Source: Rhineura floridana (taxonomy: Eukaryota; Chordata; Lepidosauria; Squamata; Rhineuridae). Taken from it: 64,000 nt of DNA. A model generated the notes under the pieces. The model did no database searches and was not told the origin of the DNA. It saw only the letters and a program-made list of their open reading frames with translations. How positions within the stretch are numbered: the first letter of the stretch is position 1; every line of letters starts with the position of its first letter. Below, piece by piece: positions 40,961-52,157 of this stretch. Location of the stretch: contig NC_084489.1 of the NCBI RefSeq assembly GCF_030035675.1, positions 71,391,365-71,455,364 on the forward strand. The letters are read 5' to 3'. The translations under genes were made by a program, and so were the position numbers.

Positions 40961-42243
40961 AATGTTAGACAAAGTGGCCCTTCAGATAACCTTATCCCAG
41001 AGAGACCTAGAGATGAATCACAAGTTTCCAGTCTTGCTTCAAATTCACCCGGGAATGTGTAAATAAATTGAAAGGATGATGTTAAGGAGAAACCTTCTGT
41101 GCAACAAACTCAGAAGTGGAGCCCTGATCAATGACTTGGTTTAGGATTATCAAGGTCCAAAGATTCCCAACCATCAGAGGAGTGGTCTGATGATGTGGTT
41201 CATAGCAAACACCTACTGGGGAGCTAGACCTAGAGTGGGAATAGAGCCAAGGAGTTCTGGAGTTCAGCAAGTAAGCTGAACATTAAGAAGCTCAACAGAG
41301 AACTGTTAACTGAGCAAGGCTCCAGCGCAGTCATGTCTGGTGAGGCAGTACACGTGGGGCTCTGTTGGTGTCCCAGCTTTCCAACACCATGAGTTGCTGC
41401 CACAGACCAAGTGGGAGGCATATCCAAGATGTGATGCCATACAGCCAATCCAAACCTCCTGCCACCACACACCACACTAAGCTCACCACACCTCGCCCCT
41501 CTCTGTCAGCAGCAGCAACCCAGGCTGTATTCAGACATGGGGTTCACTGTGTTAGTTTTACTAATAGCTCGTGCTTCTGTCCCAATTTCTAACATTCCTT
41601 TCACACAGCAGTACTTGTTGCCTTATGGAACTGTGGCTTTTTGACCAATATACCATCATGTGATGCTAAATTTCATTCCCACCAGTGGGCGTAGTGTGGC
41701 ACAACAATGAACATCATTGGACATGTCGCTACTCCCCCACCCTTTCCGCACATGCACAATTCTGTCCCGCATGATTCCCCTATGAAAACTACAGGAAAGA
41801 ATTATGTGCTGGTATACCACCCCAATTTTTTTTCACTTTACTCCTCAAATTTTCTGGGTTAATGGGGTTGCAAGTGGATTTTTTTCTGCAAGCAACTAGT
41901 GCAGAAATGAGCACTAGCCTTCCAGTATATTCCACTAGATTTCCAGAATGTTGTGGGAAAGATAAAATGCAAGGATTGTCAGATAAGGAAACACTGGAAA
42001 AACAGAACAAACTGCTGTCTGAATGAAGCTCGGCACTGTTGGGAAGCCGGGAGAACAACAGAGTCCCACCTGTGCTGCCCCCCTGGCAGCTACTGCTCCA
42101 GGGGAGATTACACCACCACACTATGCCCTATGGCAACAGGAAGCTTTCCCGCCCTGGATCTTATAGAAGAGCTTTGTACTAGTTTACTCAAAGATCACAT
42201 TGTCCCATATGTGCCTACCTGACTGCTCTAATCTGCAGAACCT
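40961..42243. other. Long unassigned stretch
   Basis: About 1.3 kb, no named repeat. Frames up to 110 codons occur on both strands but contain nothing recognisable. Confidence 0.4.
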
Positions 42244-42435
42244 GCACTTCTATAAGTCCATATAATGTCCGTTCCACAACTGTGAGGAGTCAATCATTCA
42301 GCATGGCAGCACCTATGTTTTGGAACTCCCTGACTATTAGGATTAGGTAGGTACAATTTCTGTACTGTTTTAGATGCCTGCTAAAAAGTTTTTTATTTCA
42401 GCAAGCCTACCCAGACATATAATTTAGTTATGTAT
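42244..42435 (+). mobile_element. Short L2/L3-like LINE fragment
   Basis: AGCATGGCAGCACCTATGTT, TGGAACTCCCTGACTATTAG and TTTTAGATGCCTGCTAAAAA with TTTCAGCAAGCCTACCCAGA correspond to the SMAAPMFWNSL and LKxFLFxQAYP parts of the LINE C-terminus. Confidence 0.55.
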
Positions 42436-42442
42436 ACTTAAG

Positions 42443-42800
42443 CATAAGAACATAAGAGCCCTGCTGGATCAGGCCAAAGACCCATCTAGTCCAGTTTCCC
42501 ATTTTCACATGGCCAACCAGATGCCTGTGGGAAGCCCTCAAGCAAGACCAGAGCGCAACAGCACTCTCCCCACCTGTGATTCTCAGTAACTGGTGCATCT
42601 GACAGTGGAGGTAGAACATAGAACATGGATAGCCTCATCCTCCATGAATTTGTCTGATCCTCTTCTTAAGCCGTCCAAGTTGGTGGCCATTACTACTTCT
42701 TGTGGGAACAAATGTGCCACGTGAGGAAGACCTTTCTTTTGTCTGTGCTGAATTTTCCAGTGTTCAGCTTCCTCGGATGTCCCCAGGCTCTAGTACTTTG
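42443..42800 (-). mobile_element. CR1 LINE 3' end, older subfamily
   Basis: On the plus strand it starts AGCATAAGAACATAAGAGCC, the reversed CR1 tail, then CTGCTGGATCAGGCCAAAGA and CCATCTAGTCCAG. The coding side has CCATGAATTTGTCTGATCCT, corresponding to the FKRRLDKFM region, and AGACCTTTCTTTTGTCTGTG. About 20-30% different from the CR1 pair at 1 and 44346 by eye. Confidence 0.85.
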
Positions 42801-43036
42801 ACTAAAAAGCATGTTACTAATTTTAAAATTTAGCTGATTTGATCATTATTTCATATTCTTTTATGTATACCAGATACAGAGATGTTTTTCTTAAGAGGTT
42901 TATTCATTTTCCTAAACAAACAATCAATCAAACAAAATGGGGACAGGAGTGTTCTCTGAGGAGGGGAAGCTTAAAACACCCACTTTGTTTCAAGACTATT
43001 TAAGCTCCAGATGTTCACTGGAGTATTCCTGTAAAC

Positions 43037-43173
43037 CAGGGATGGGGAATATATGTCCTCCAGATGTTGCTGGCCTGCAACTGCCATAATCCCTCAGTGT
43101 TGGCTATGCTTGTTGGGGATGACGGGACTTGAAGTCCAACAACATGTGGAGGGCTGCAGTTCCCCTACCCTTG
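43037..43173. mobile_element. hAT MITE, family C
   Basis: Ends CAGGGATGGGGAATATATGT and AGTTCCCCTACCCTTG. The core has GCAACTGCCATAATCCCTCA and GGGGATGACGGGACTTGAAG. Flanks CTGTAAAC and CTTTAAGG agree at 5 of 8. Confidence 0.8.
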
Positions 43174-43985
43174 CTTTAAGGTCTCAGCTCACCTTGCATC
43201 CAGCTTAACCTTGTAACCTGGCAGTGAACTGTCCATGGTCCTGACCACTTGCAGCCTGTCCTACATACTTCCCATGCTTGGCTTGTACACACCTGTAGGC
43301 TTCAGCCTAGAACTGGGTCCACCAGTTGTTCTTAGGATATATCCAAACAATCAAGGTGGCACAAATGCAACCCTCCTCTAAGTCACACATACATTGCCAA
43401 TGAGGACATTTAGCTAAAAAAAAACCCAAAATATTCAGATTAGACCCTATCTTTTTTCATACAGCTCCTAAATCCATAACTGGGAATGCTGAAAATAATT
43501 CAGTGTAAGAGATTGTAGCTCCAAGTTTTTGTAAGCAAATTCGGTACAGGAGAATTTGCTGCATACACATGCACAAACAAACAAACAATTCCTTTCAACA
43601 GGAAAGGCTGGCTTTGTAATCAGTCTGTATTTAAACAGACTGTTTTTGTAGCAAGGAAGGCATTATGCAATTCTGCAAAAAGCCTCCAAAGTAGTCCAGT
43701 GTCTCCTTGTTTTTTTGTTTTCATCTCCAAGCAAATGATTGGTCAACACCTCTAGTTCTGATAAGAGACAACTTGGACAGCAAAATATACTAGTTTTGGC
43801 TTATTACATAATAAGAAATCGTTTTGGCCATTAAATGCAGAATATTGTGTTAATACCATTGTACTTTGAGAATCAAAAGCCAGCTAGGCAACACAGTCAA
43901 GTTTGGCATGAAACAATAAATGTACACCCTGCAACAATAAAATCGCAACTGCAAAGTGCAAGGTATCAGGACGGATGCTTTCCTG
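43174..43985. other. No recognised feature
   Basis: Unique-looking sequence, including an AAAC run at about 43573-43586. Confidence 0.4.
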
Positions 43986-44320
43986 CAGGGGTGGGGAACC
44001 TTTTCTTTTCAGCCTGAGAGCTGCATTCCCTTCTGGGCAACCTTCCAAGAGCTGCATGCCAGTGATGGGCAGGGCCGGAGGCAAAAGTAGGCTGAGCAAC
44101 AAAGGTAAATGTCACCTTTGTACAGTAGGCTGCTTTCTACACACCCTCACACAACCCTACCATCCATCCAGGCAAGCAAGGAGCTTGCTTGGGATGTGAA
44201 GCAGGGCCAGTGACTACTGTGGCCTGGGCAGAGTGTATCCTGGGGAGAGTTCCAGGGGCCAAATAGAGAGGTCTGGAGGGCCACAATTGGCCCCTGGTCC
44301 TGAGGATCCCCCCCTCCTTG
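43986..44320 (-). mobile_element. hAT-like element, family B, copy 3
   Basis: It begins CAGGGGTGGGGAACCTTTTC and carries GAGCTGCATGCCAGTGATGG, GCAGGGCCAGTGACTACTGT and GGTCTGGAGGGCCACAATTG, the reverse order of the copy at 14442. The left end is the best-preserved end of the family. Confidence 0.75.
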
Positions 44321-44345
44321 TTTACTAGCTCGCAGTGGCTGATAG

Positions 44346-44969
44346 ATCAAAAAGGATATTATAGAGTTGGAAAAGGTTCAGAAGAGGGCAACCAGAAAGA
44401 TCAAGGGGATGGAGCGACTCCCTTATGAGGAAAGGTTGCAGCATTTGGGGCTTTTTAGTTTAAAGAAAAGGCGGGTCAGAGGAGACATGATAGAAGTGTA
44501 TAAAATTATGCATGACATTGAGAAAGTGGATAGAGAAAAGTTCTTCTCCCTCTCTCATAATACTAGAACTCGTGGACATTCAAAGAAGCTGAATGTTGGA
44601 AGATTCAGGACAGACAAAAGGAAGTACTTCTTTACTCAGCTCATAGTTAAACTATGGAATTTGCTCCCACAAGATGCAGAAATGGCCACCAGCTTGGATG
44701 GCTTTAAAAGAAGATTAGACAAATTCATGGAGGACAGGGCTATCAATGGCTACTAGCCGTGATGGCTGTGCTCTGCCACCCTAGTCAGAGGCAGCATGCT
44801 TCTGAAAACCAGTTGCCGGAAGCCTCAGGAGGGGAGAATATTCTTGCACACAGGTCCTGCTTACGGACTTCCCCCAGGCACCTGGTTGGCCACTGTGAGA
44901 ACAGGATGCTGGACTAGATGGGCCACTGGCCTGATCCAGCAGTCTCTTCTTATGTTCTTATGTTCTTAA
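44346..44969 (+). mobile_element. CR1 LINE 3' end, young copy
   Basis: The frame from 44346 to the TAG at 44754-44756 is open and reads KKDIIELEKVQKRATRKIKG, RLPYEERLQHLGLFSLKKRR, RTDKRKYFFTQLIVKLWNLL and FKRRLDKFMEDRAINGY. The 3' UTR ends GCTGGACTAGATGGGCCACT and a TTCTTATG tail. I count by eye roughly 15-20 differences from the first CR1 over about 620 bases, so both derive from a recently active source. Confidence 0.93.
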
Positions 44970-45516
44970 GAGGAATTTCCCATCCGTCTATGGTAGCCCA
45001 GATAAAGGGTTGGCCATGGAACGCCCATTACACATACGTCACTCAATAGAGAGGAGATATATAATGCCTAAAGTCCTCCCATGTTACCTGGGGACAAGCA
45101 TGACAGGCCAACAAAGACCCTGGGACTTCTTCTCTTGATGATGACCACGCCTACCGTGCTACCATGATATATGTCTTGCCAGCCTAGAGAAAATTTTGCT
45201 TGAGATTCCTCTGCATTTTATTTTACAGCTTCAGGAGAAATGTTGACAAAGACTGTGCCAATAGAGCACCTCCTTGTCTCTTGCTCAGTGTAGGTCTGCA
45301 CTGACTATTATGTTAAGCAAAATCTATAGTCTGGGGTTTGAATAATGCAGTGGTACATGGTAGCTGCCTATAACCTTGTGCTACGGTTATCGCAGTCACG
45401 TGGGGAGAGGGTCAACTGCAGTGAATATCCACAATGTGGCATCAAATATAATGCACCATTTTACTCACCACTTTTCACTTTAGCAAGTCTGGATTGAGAC
45501 TATTTAGGTTTCGTAG
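44970..45516. other. No recognised feature
   Basis: Unique-looking sequence. Confidence 0.4.
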
Positions 45517-45705
45517 AAACATAGCTCAGTGGCAGAGCATCTGCCTTGCATGCAGAATGTCCCAGGGTCAATCCCTGGTAAATCCAGGTAAGGCTGAGGA
45601 AAGACTCCTGTCTGAAATGCTGTAGAGCTGCTGCTAGTCTGTGTAGACAATACTGAGCTAGACAGACCGATAGTCTGGCTCAGTATAAGGCAGCTTCCTA
45701 TGTTT
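45517..45705 (+). mobile_element. tRNA-derived SINE, near full length (best copy)
   Basis: Head ACATAGCTCAGTGGCAGAGC (A box), GGGTCAATCCC (B box), body TGTGTAGACAATACTGAGCT and tail GTATAAGGCAGCTTCCTATG. The least diverged of the seven copies or fragments here. Confidence 0.92.
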
Positions 45706-46760
45706 GTACTTGTCCAGATCTATGGGTTAGGCGTCAGTTGTTGCAGTCTCTTGTGTTATGGATGCCTTGCATATCAGATACTCAACATGCTCATCAATAT
45801 GTAGGTGAGTGTGATCGCTACTGTGACTGTTGTGGCAGCATTTTAGAATTACCACCAAATGTTTCCATAAACAAATGTGGATGAAATATCGTGGCTCTGG
45901 AAATTCAGAGGCCAGTTTCCCAGATTCCTGCATCTGCACCAAAATCTGCATGCCATCCACATGACCCAGAGGTTTTTTCTGTTGTTTAAGAATTTGTTAT
46001 TTTATCATCAATGAGTATTGTGCATTCTCATCTGAAACTGTAGCCCTTCGCTGTTGAGACATCTCTGAAATCTCACCAAATCTTGTGATATCAGGTTCAA
46101 CGTAGAATGAAAAAGACATGCATGAAAACAACTGTGTTGGTGCAACTATAAGACTAGAAAACCCATGAGACAATGCAATCACAAGTGAGAATACTTAATG
46201 CATTCCCATACAGTACATTAATGTACCTTGAAGGCTACAAAATCCATGATGCATTGCACTTGCATACACAAATCAACATGTACAAAAACATGCAGGACCT
46301 TGATTTAACTACAGTATACAATTAAATATTTTACCACAAGACTGAAGGAAGAGAAGTGCAAATTCGGGTTGGTTGACCTTTTCCCTAGGGAAATCTGCTG
46401 AAATGTCACTCCAGAACTCCCCCCCCTTCCATGTTCCCTGCATTGTTTCACACCACAGATGGTGGCTGAAGTTGTGCAACAGCAGCACACGCTATGCAGA
46501 CTTCACATGATGAGCCCCCAAAATAAACAAGACCCAGTTTTTCAAGCCCACTTTTGTGCTTGTCTCACTTCTAGGTTAGAATCCAAGCTACAAACTGAGA
46601 GTGCAGAAACCTGCATTCAGGGCTTGCCGTTAGAGAGGAGACACAGTGGAGCAGCATATTCTACATATTTCCAGCTGCAAACCATATTGGGGTAATATGT
46701 GACATTCTCTCCTTGCAATTTCCCTGGGGCATTCATCAGCACCCCCACCGTGTCTTTTTA
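45706..46760. other. No recognised feature
   Basis: Unique-looking sequence. A C-run lies near 46420-46428. Confidence 0.4.
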
Positions 46761-47155
46761 TTCCTTAATCTACATCTGTGCTGATTTTGGATTTGTGTTG
46801 CTTGGCTTCCATTGTGTGGATGCTGGCTGAGGCTGCTCAGAACAGCTTTATTGTACTATTGTCTGCCTTTATGGTGATTGATTGGATGATTCATAAAACC
46901 TCTGCTAATCTGGAAGGAAGCCTGTCATTACTCTTCTGTCTCTCTGCTCGTCTCACCTGCGCTGTTTACAGCTTGGAAGCCCAAATGTTTTTGGAAATGC
47001 TTCTTGACAAGGCATCAAATGTACTATGTTTATCTGTCTTTCTCCTCAAAGATTTCTTAGCAGATGTTTGGCACGTTAGAGAATCCCAAGATTGCTATGT
47101 GTATATTGTTTTAAAAGGAAATATAAAGAGAAGTCTAATATTATTTCTATAACTC
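46761..47155. other. Repeat-free block; candidate conserved non-coding sequence
   Basis: A 124-codon open frame (46778-47152) covers it, hydrophobic with no known domain and no related frame nearby. It has phrases such as GATTGATTGGATGATTCATA and GAAGGAAGCCTGTCATTAC in balanced composition. A chance frame in a conserved regulatory block is more likely than a gene. Confidence 0.25.
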
Positions 47156-47167
47156 TGGGTCAGGATT

Positions 47168-47225
47168 AGTGTGTGTGCATGCTTGTATATGTGCGTGCAT
47201 GTATGCATGTGTGTGTATGTACAAC
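47168..47225. repeat. Imperfect (TG)n / (TGTA)n repeat
   Basis: GTGTGTGCATGCTTGTATAT and GCATGTGTGTGTATGTA. Confidence 0.85.
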
Positions 47226-47295
47226 TAAGCAGTACTAAGAGTGGAACCATTGAAATTAATAAATTTAAATTGGATTAAGTTGGATATACACACAT

Positions 47296-47938
47296 TGTTG
47301 AGCCTCCGCTGCCCCATGAGGGCCAGGGAGGCGGGTGACATGAGTTCCAGGTTTCCCAGCTGTCAGAGGGTGCGGAAGACCAAGGAATCGTTGAGTCTGA
47401 GCAATACCTTGAGAGGGGGAGTGAGTTTGACTCTGGGCCAATTCCCGCGGATGGCGTGGTCTCAGAAGCTGAGAGCGCGCCACCCCCCCACAGGTTGGAG
47501 GAGCCGTTGGAAGATGTCACAGAGGGGGCGTTGACTCCCCCTTTACCAAGCTGTTCTTGAGATGCCCTGAGCACATCACCGCCCCCTGACCTCGAGCCGG
47601 TTGCTAAGGAGACAGTTCTTCCGGACGAGCCGTTGGAAGCACTCACCGCGCTCTTGACGCCGCGAGAAACGGACAGGACAGAGGCAGGACTTGCGAAGGA
47701 GTCAGAGATTACGATCTAAAACTTTCCCTACTTAAGACTGCAGCTCTCTGGGTTATGTTGCTGAGTCAACTTTCTACACGCGTTGCAGAGCATGTCTAGA
47801 GTGCAGTTAGGGACTTCTAGTGAGCTAGCTTAGAGATTTCTGTGAAGCGCACTGCTTTTGATGTATCCATTACTTTAATAAAACAAGATTTGATTGCACC
47901 TGCATCTCAGCCTCGTGAATCCCGCTCTGAACAGGACA
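47296..47938 (+). mobile_element. Solo LTR fossil, 643 bp, with 5-bp target duplication
   Basis: It starts TGTTGAGCCTCCGCTGCCCC and ends CTGAACAGGACA. The 5-bp duplication CACAT is exact at 47291-47295 and 47939-47943. The 5' two thirds are GC-rich with several CpGs. An AATAAA signal stands near 47876, followed by a short U5-like stretch with CACCTGCATCTCAGCCTCGT. No internal region adjoins it, so it is a solo LTR. A 5-bp duplication fits Ty3/gypsy elements or some ERVs; I cannot decide the family. It looks nearly whole and moderately young. Confidence 0.82.
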
Positions 47939-47943
47939 CACAT

Positions 47944-48367
47944 ATACATACAAAAATGCATATGCATGACACATACTCATGTATACACACACACACACAT
48001 ATGCACTATCCTGACCCAGTATCAAGATGATCTGCTACTGCTATTACCACTACCTCCATTCATAGCTATCCCCCTTTACGCTCAGAATAGCATGCACTGT
48101 CCCCTAGTGATATAATTTGTGTCTTATACTTCTACAACTGTGATGATGGCTACTGCCATCGTGACTACTGCTAGATGTCGTCATACCCCCAATTACCACA
48201 ATTACTGTTCCTACTAGTCATCATAATTATAGGATCAGATATAATAAAATAAAACTTAGCACACAGCTAAAAACCCAAATGCAACTGTAAAAGTGATTTT
48301 TTTAGGTGTCGTACTATTGAAGAACTACATAAACCTTGAAGCCAAGTATATCATTATGTTTTAGATT
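47944..48367. other. CA-rich patches, otherwise unassigned
   Basis: CATATACATA and CACACACACACACATATGCA near 47941-48005. The rest has no recognised feature. Confidence 0.4.
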
Positions 48368-48681
48368 AGGAGGAGGGGACCTCAGGCCCAGAGGCCAAAT
48401 ACGGCCCTCCAGGCCCTCTCTATTTGGCCCTTGGGACACTCCTTTCACCAGCCCTGCTTCATACTCTCCTTGAGAGTTTTTGTTTCGCTGGGATGTGACC
48501 TGGAACTCTGATAATGCCTCTTGGTTGCCCGGATGGACAATAGATGGCAGGGGGTGGGGGTGGAGAAAGTAACCTATTGTACATTTGTTGCTTTGCCTAT
48601 TTTTGCCCCTGGCCCTGCCCACCACTGGCATGTGGCCCCCGGCATTGCAGCCCTCTGTCTGAAAAAGGCTCTCCATGTTTT
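48368..48681 (+). mobile_element. hAT-like element, family B, copy 4
   Basis: GGAGGGGACCTCAGGCCCAG, CGGCCCTCCAGGCCCTCTCT, TTTGGCCCTTGGGACACTCC and CACTGGCATGTGGCCCCCGG run in the same order as 14442-14806. The ends are eroded. Confidence 0.7.
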
Positions 48682-48737
48682 AGAGGGCTCACCCATGTAG
48701 TAATCACATACACATACTCATGTATGTGCATCCCTGG

Positions 48738-48786
48738 GCTCCTACTAGGAGAAAGGGCGGGATATAAATCGAGTTAATAAATAAAT
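48738..48786 (+). mobile_element. BovB / Sauria-SINE type 3' tail (best copy)
   Basis: GGGCTCCTACTAGGAGAAAG then GGCGGGATATAAATCGAGTT and AATAAATAAAT. Confidence 0.85.
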
Positions 48787-48836
48787 GTAGAAATGGATTG
48801 CCTGAAAGCTCCAATGGACTTTATTGCCACGCAATC

Positions 48837-49168
48837 TAGGGTTGCCAGGTTCAATCCCTGATCCTGTATCTTTAGGAGAAGAGAAAGTCAGCCAAGTGCA
48901 GGTGTTCTTGCAACCCTGTAACGGGAAAAACCACAAGGTGGAATTCTCCCTTCCCCCTGCACAACTTTTAAAGATACAGAAGACCTCTTGGAGGACAGGC
49001 CTGGCAACTGAGAGGTCTTCTGTATCTTTAAAAGCTGTTCAGGTGGAAGGGAGAATTCCACCTTGTGGTTTTTCCCATTACAGGATTGCAAGAACACCCA
49101 CACTTGGCTGACTTTCTCTTCTCCTAAAGATACAGGATCAGTCTCGGGCCCTGAACCTGGCAACCCTA
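48837..49168. mobile_element. Hairpin MITE, 332 bp, hAT-like
   Basis: Almost the whole element is one inverted repeat. The left end TAGGGTTGCCAGGTTCA is repeated inverted at the right (CCTGGCAACCCTA). The arms pair inward through CTTTAGGAGAAGAGAAAGTC, AAAACCACAAGGTGGAATTC and AAAGATACAGAAGACCTCT to a centre near 49000. Because of this, the two strands encode mirror-image peptides (DPVSLGEEKVSQV occurs on both), which are not genes. Flanks ACGCAATC and ATGCCATC agree at 6 of 8, fitting hAT. Confidence 0.85.
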
Positions 49169-49176
49169 ATGCCATC

Positions 49177-50912
49177 ATATTTTAACCATATCCCACACAT
49201 CTGGTTTCCTGAAAGCATGGTGGCTGTAGTATCCACTGTGCATTGGCCAGACGACTCACTTCCATGAGGACACGACCAGATACTGGCAGCTGCAACATTC
49301 CTGGCATAACAAAAGGAAATTGCCCTGTTGGATGCACAACTGCTTTTGGCAGTCACTCTACACTTCCTATGGAAGTTAAAGCAGCCCCCCTCTGATTTTG
49401 CAGATGCTGCTTTCCTGAACCTTCAGGTGCATCGCTGCTACAGTTTCCTCCTCTCTTTTTCAAAAATGCAATGCGAGAAACCTCATCTACAAAACAGTGT
49501 GCTTGGGATTCTTCTGTTGGCTTGCATCTCAGTGGAATGCCTGTGATATCGGCCTTGCACACTGCCCTTATAATATACTCCGGGTTCTCCCTCCCCACAC
49601 CCTGTCTTTGCCATGGTGATGCTAACTGAATCTGCTGCCCCTTTGCTTGCCCCAGTGGCACTACTTGGAGCAGAAGGAAATGGAAATGTTACCTCTACCA
49701 AACTGTCCTTGCTTCTTATTCTCTATGAAGAGCAAAACATGTTAACCTTTTGCTCGCCTAAGATCCATTTTCTTCAATGGCTTTTGACCTTTCAAAAGCA
49801 GCTCATGGGACTTGCTGTGTCCTCTGTTATCCATTTGGCTCATGCAAGGATACTCGAAAAACCTGGGCTCTCATAAGAACAAACTGCACCTAGGAGAAGC
49901 ACCACCACATACAGTATTTTGCATGATTTCTCATATCTTCTACGTACAAAAGGATAGAATATTGGGGACTGGGTATCCCTTTGCTACATTCTAGCAGTAT
50001 CAAGGTGGAGCATTATAGAGCATAGGACCCATGGACTTTGGGAAGTGAGTTTCAGGTGCTCAAGCCTGGGAGGACAGACAGGATTTAGGTAAATTGTAGG
50101 CATTCAGAAAGTTGGCCGAAAAGCTAAGCACTGTTCCGCTTTTATCTGAACCCATGGAGACGGAGGAGAAAGATTGCACCTTTCCTCCATGCACAGTTGG
50201 CGTCATGTCTGCCTTCCTACTGGAAGGAAGGGCAGGAAGTGTATGTATGTATGTATGAAAGAGCCTAGGTACATTCAAAATGTCCATGTGGAGGCTCTGC
50301 CATGAAATCAGGGACCCCTGCCCTATTTAAGATTGTGTGGATAGGATCTGCCAATGGAGAGCTCATATGCACATAGGTTCTTTCTGACATTATAGTGAGC
50401 ATGCATAGGGACTAAGGCCAATGAGCGTGACAGGATGCAATCGTAATCCCCTTCTATGCAGGTTGAGAAACACAACTGAATTGTGTACCGGTAGAGACAG
50501 AGAGTGGATGTTGTCTGGCAATTGTCAGTCCTCAGCAGGGGTCTGTTTGTGATTTTCAGGTACCAAGACAAGGGCATGCTCCAAACAGACAAGTCTGAGG
50601 CTGCACCACGCAGAACGGGGTCCAGGGGACTAGAAGCAGGGGTGCAATGCAAACAGGCACAGTCAAGGATCTAATTCCAGAGAAGGTGAGGTGAGGTATC
50701 AGGAGTCATTCTCTGCTGCTACTTGTAGTAACTTGTTCAGACTGATGAGCCAGCCCTGAGGCCAGGCTTTATAGTCCTAGGTCAGCAGGGCCTGGGTTTT
50801 TTTGTGTGGGAGGGGGGCAGCTGCTCTGCTCTGGCTCAGTTAGTCTCTGAGTTTATCTGGGACAAGGTGGCACAACTGAGGTTCACTGCAGACTCAGAGT
50901 AACCAAGTAGTA
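49177..50912. other. Long unassigned stretch
   Basis: About 1.7 kb, with only a GTAT microsatellite at 50239-50257. Frames up to 109 codons show no recognisable protein. Confidence 0.4.
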
Positions 50913-51140
50913 CAGTAGGGTCCCACTTTGCGGTGCTCCGCTTTGCAGCATTCCACCGGTACAGCAGTTGTCAATCGCAGAAAGGCCCCACTCCTATGGT
51001 GCTTTTTCCACTTTTATGCCGTTTTTCGGGTGTCGGGTGCCATTTTAGACAATGTTAGTCAATGCATTCTGCTTTACGGCGGATTTCGCTTTAAGGTGGT
51101 GGTCTGGAACAGAACCTGCCGTTTGAGCGGGGCCCTACTG
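50913..51140. mobile_element. Tigger-like (Tc1/mariner) MITE, copy 2
   Basis: Ends CAGTAGGGTCCCACTTTGCG and GGGGCCCTACTG, flanked by TA at 50911-50912 and 51141-51142. It shares TTTTTCGGGTGTCGGGTGCC and GGATTTCGCTTTAAGG with copy 1. 228 bp, no transposase. Confidence 0.9.
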
Positions 51141-51384
51141 TAATTACGAGAAACCAAAAGCAATACCCAGGTGAAGCTGAGGTCAGCTGCAGATGCTTAA
51201 GGATGTTTTCCAGGACCCCTTTAAAGGGCACTTCCTCCCAAGGAGCCCTTTACCCAGGAGTAACCTGGGTCCTTGTGCATGTGATCCAGATTGAGGTGCA
51301 AGCAGTTCCCTCAAGCAGCCAGCAGCTTCAGTGATGCAAGGAGAAAAGCAGCATTGTTTGATCTTCAGGGCTCCTGGCTTAAAG

Positions 51385-51674
51385 CAAGGGTTTCCAAAAT
51401 GTGGTCTGTGGACCACCAGTGGCCCATGAGCTTTATTCAGGTGGCCTCTGGCATGCCCACATTAAATACACATATCCTATAGAATGCAAATTGTAATACA
51501 AAAAACTACAATGTACAAAATAAAAGAAGCAACAAAAAGACCGTTAGAAATCATATACCATCTAGCTCAGTACATTACAGTTGCTACAATGGGCAGAAGA
51601 ATAACTGAGTGGCCCACCAAGACTCTGACCAATTTGCAGGTGGTCTGTGGGAGAAAATAGTTTCGGAACAACTG
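51385..51674. mobile_element. hAT-like element, 290 bp
   Basis: Left end CAAGGGTTTCCAAA and right end, inverted, CAGTTGTTCCGAAA agree at 9 of 14. Flanks GCTTAAAG (51377-51384) and ACTTAAAG (51675-51682) agree at 7 of 8. GTGGTCTGTGGACCACCAGT near the left end answers GGTGGTCTGTGGGAG near the right in the same sense. A-rich middle. Confidence 0.75.
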
Positions 51675-51770
51675 ACTTAAAGCATTTCTATATTGCAAGG
51701 ATAAAATATAACAGCTTTTTTTAAAAAGCAAGTAATGCAATTAAAATCACTGTTTTAGTTATAAAATAAC

Positions 51771-52157
51771 TAGGGACACTTGAGGAATTCAGTTTCTGTG
51801 AATTGCTTTGTGAATGGATCTGAACTGGACCTGCTGGACTAATCGAGCACAGCTACCCTTCAAATTTTACACTTCTCTTAAATTTGCAATACAGGTCTCA
51901 GCTCAAAAAGTATACCAAACTGTATGTTCAAATCTGTATTTTAGGATAAAACATCTTTATAAACATGTACATTGAGATGAAACTACATATTTAAAGATGT
52001 CTTTTGTGATAAATATGCAATTAAAATAATATTTAAATACTAATTTTCATGCTTTTCTTAAAAAAATCAGATATATGGCAGAAATGGAACAGAATGAACT
52101 TATGGAGACGTGAAATTGGCATAGACTGAAAATAGACTGATCTGTCCATGCCTAGTA
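51771..52157. mobile_element. Possible distant hAT family A relative
   Basis: CTAGGGACACTTGAGGAATT at the left and GATCTGTCCATGCCTAG at the right form a short inverted pair. The interior shares the general family A layout (GAATGGATCTGAACTGG, GGCAGAAATGGAACAGAATG) but is much diverged. Confidence 0.4.

Noticed and set aside
45517-45590. A tRNA gene suggested by A and B boxes
   Set aside because: The sequence cannot close into a normal cloverleaf as read, and the same extended body recurs in several other copies. It is a SINE head.
47241-47646. Protein frames of about 100 codons on both strands
   Set aside because: They lie within a GC-rich solo LTR, where stops are scarce. There are no protein motifs.
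48824-49178. Two similar proteins encoded on opposite strands
   Set aside because: They are mirror readings of one long inverted repeat and not genes.
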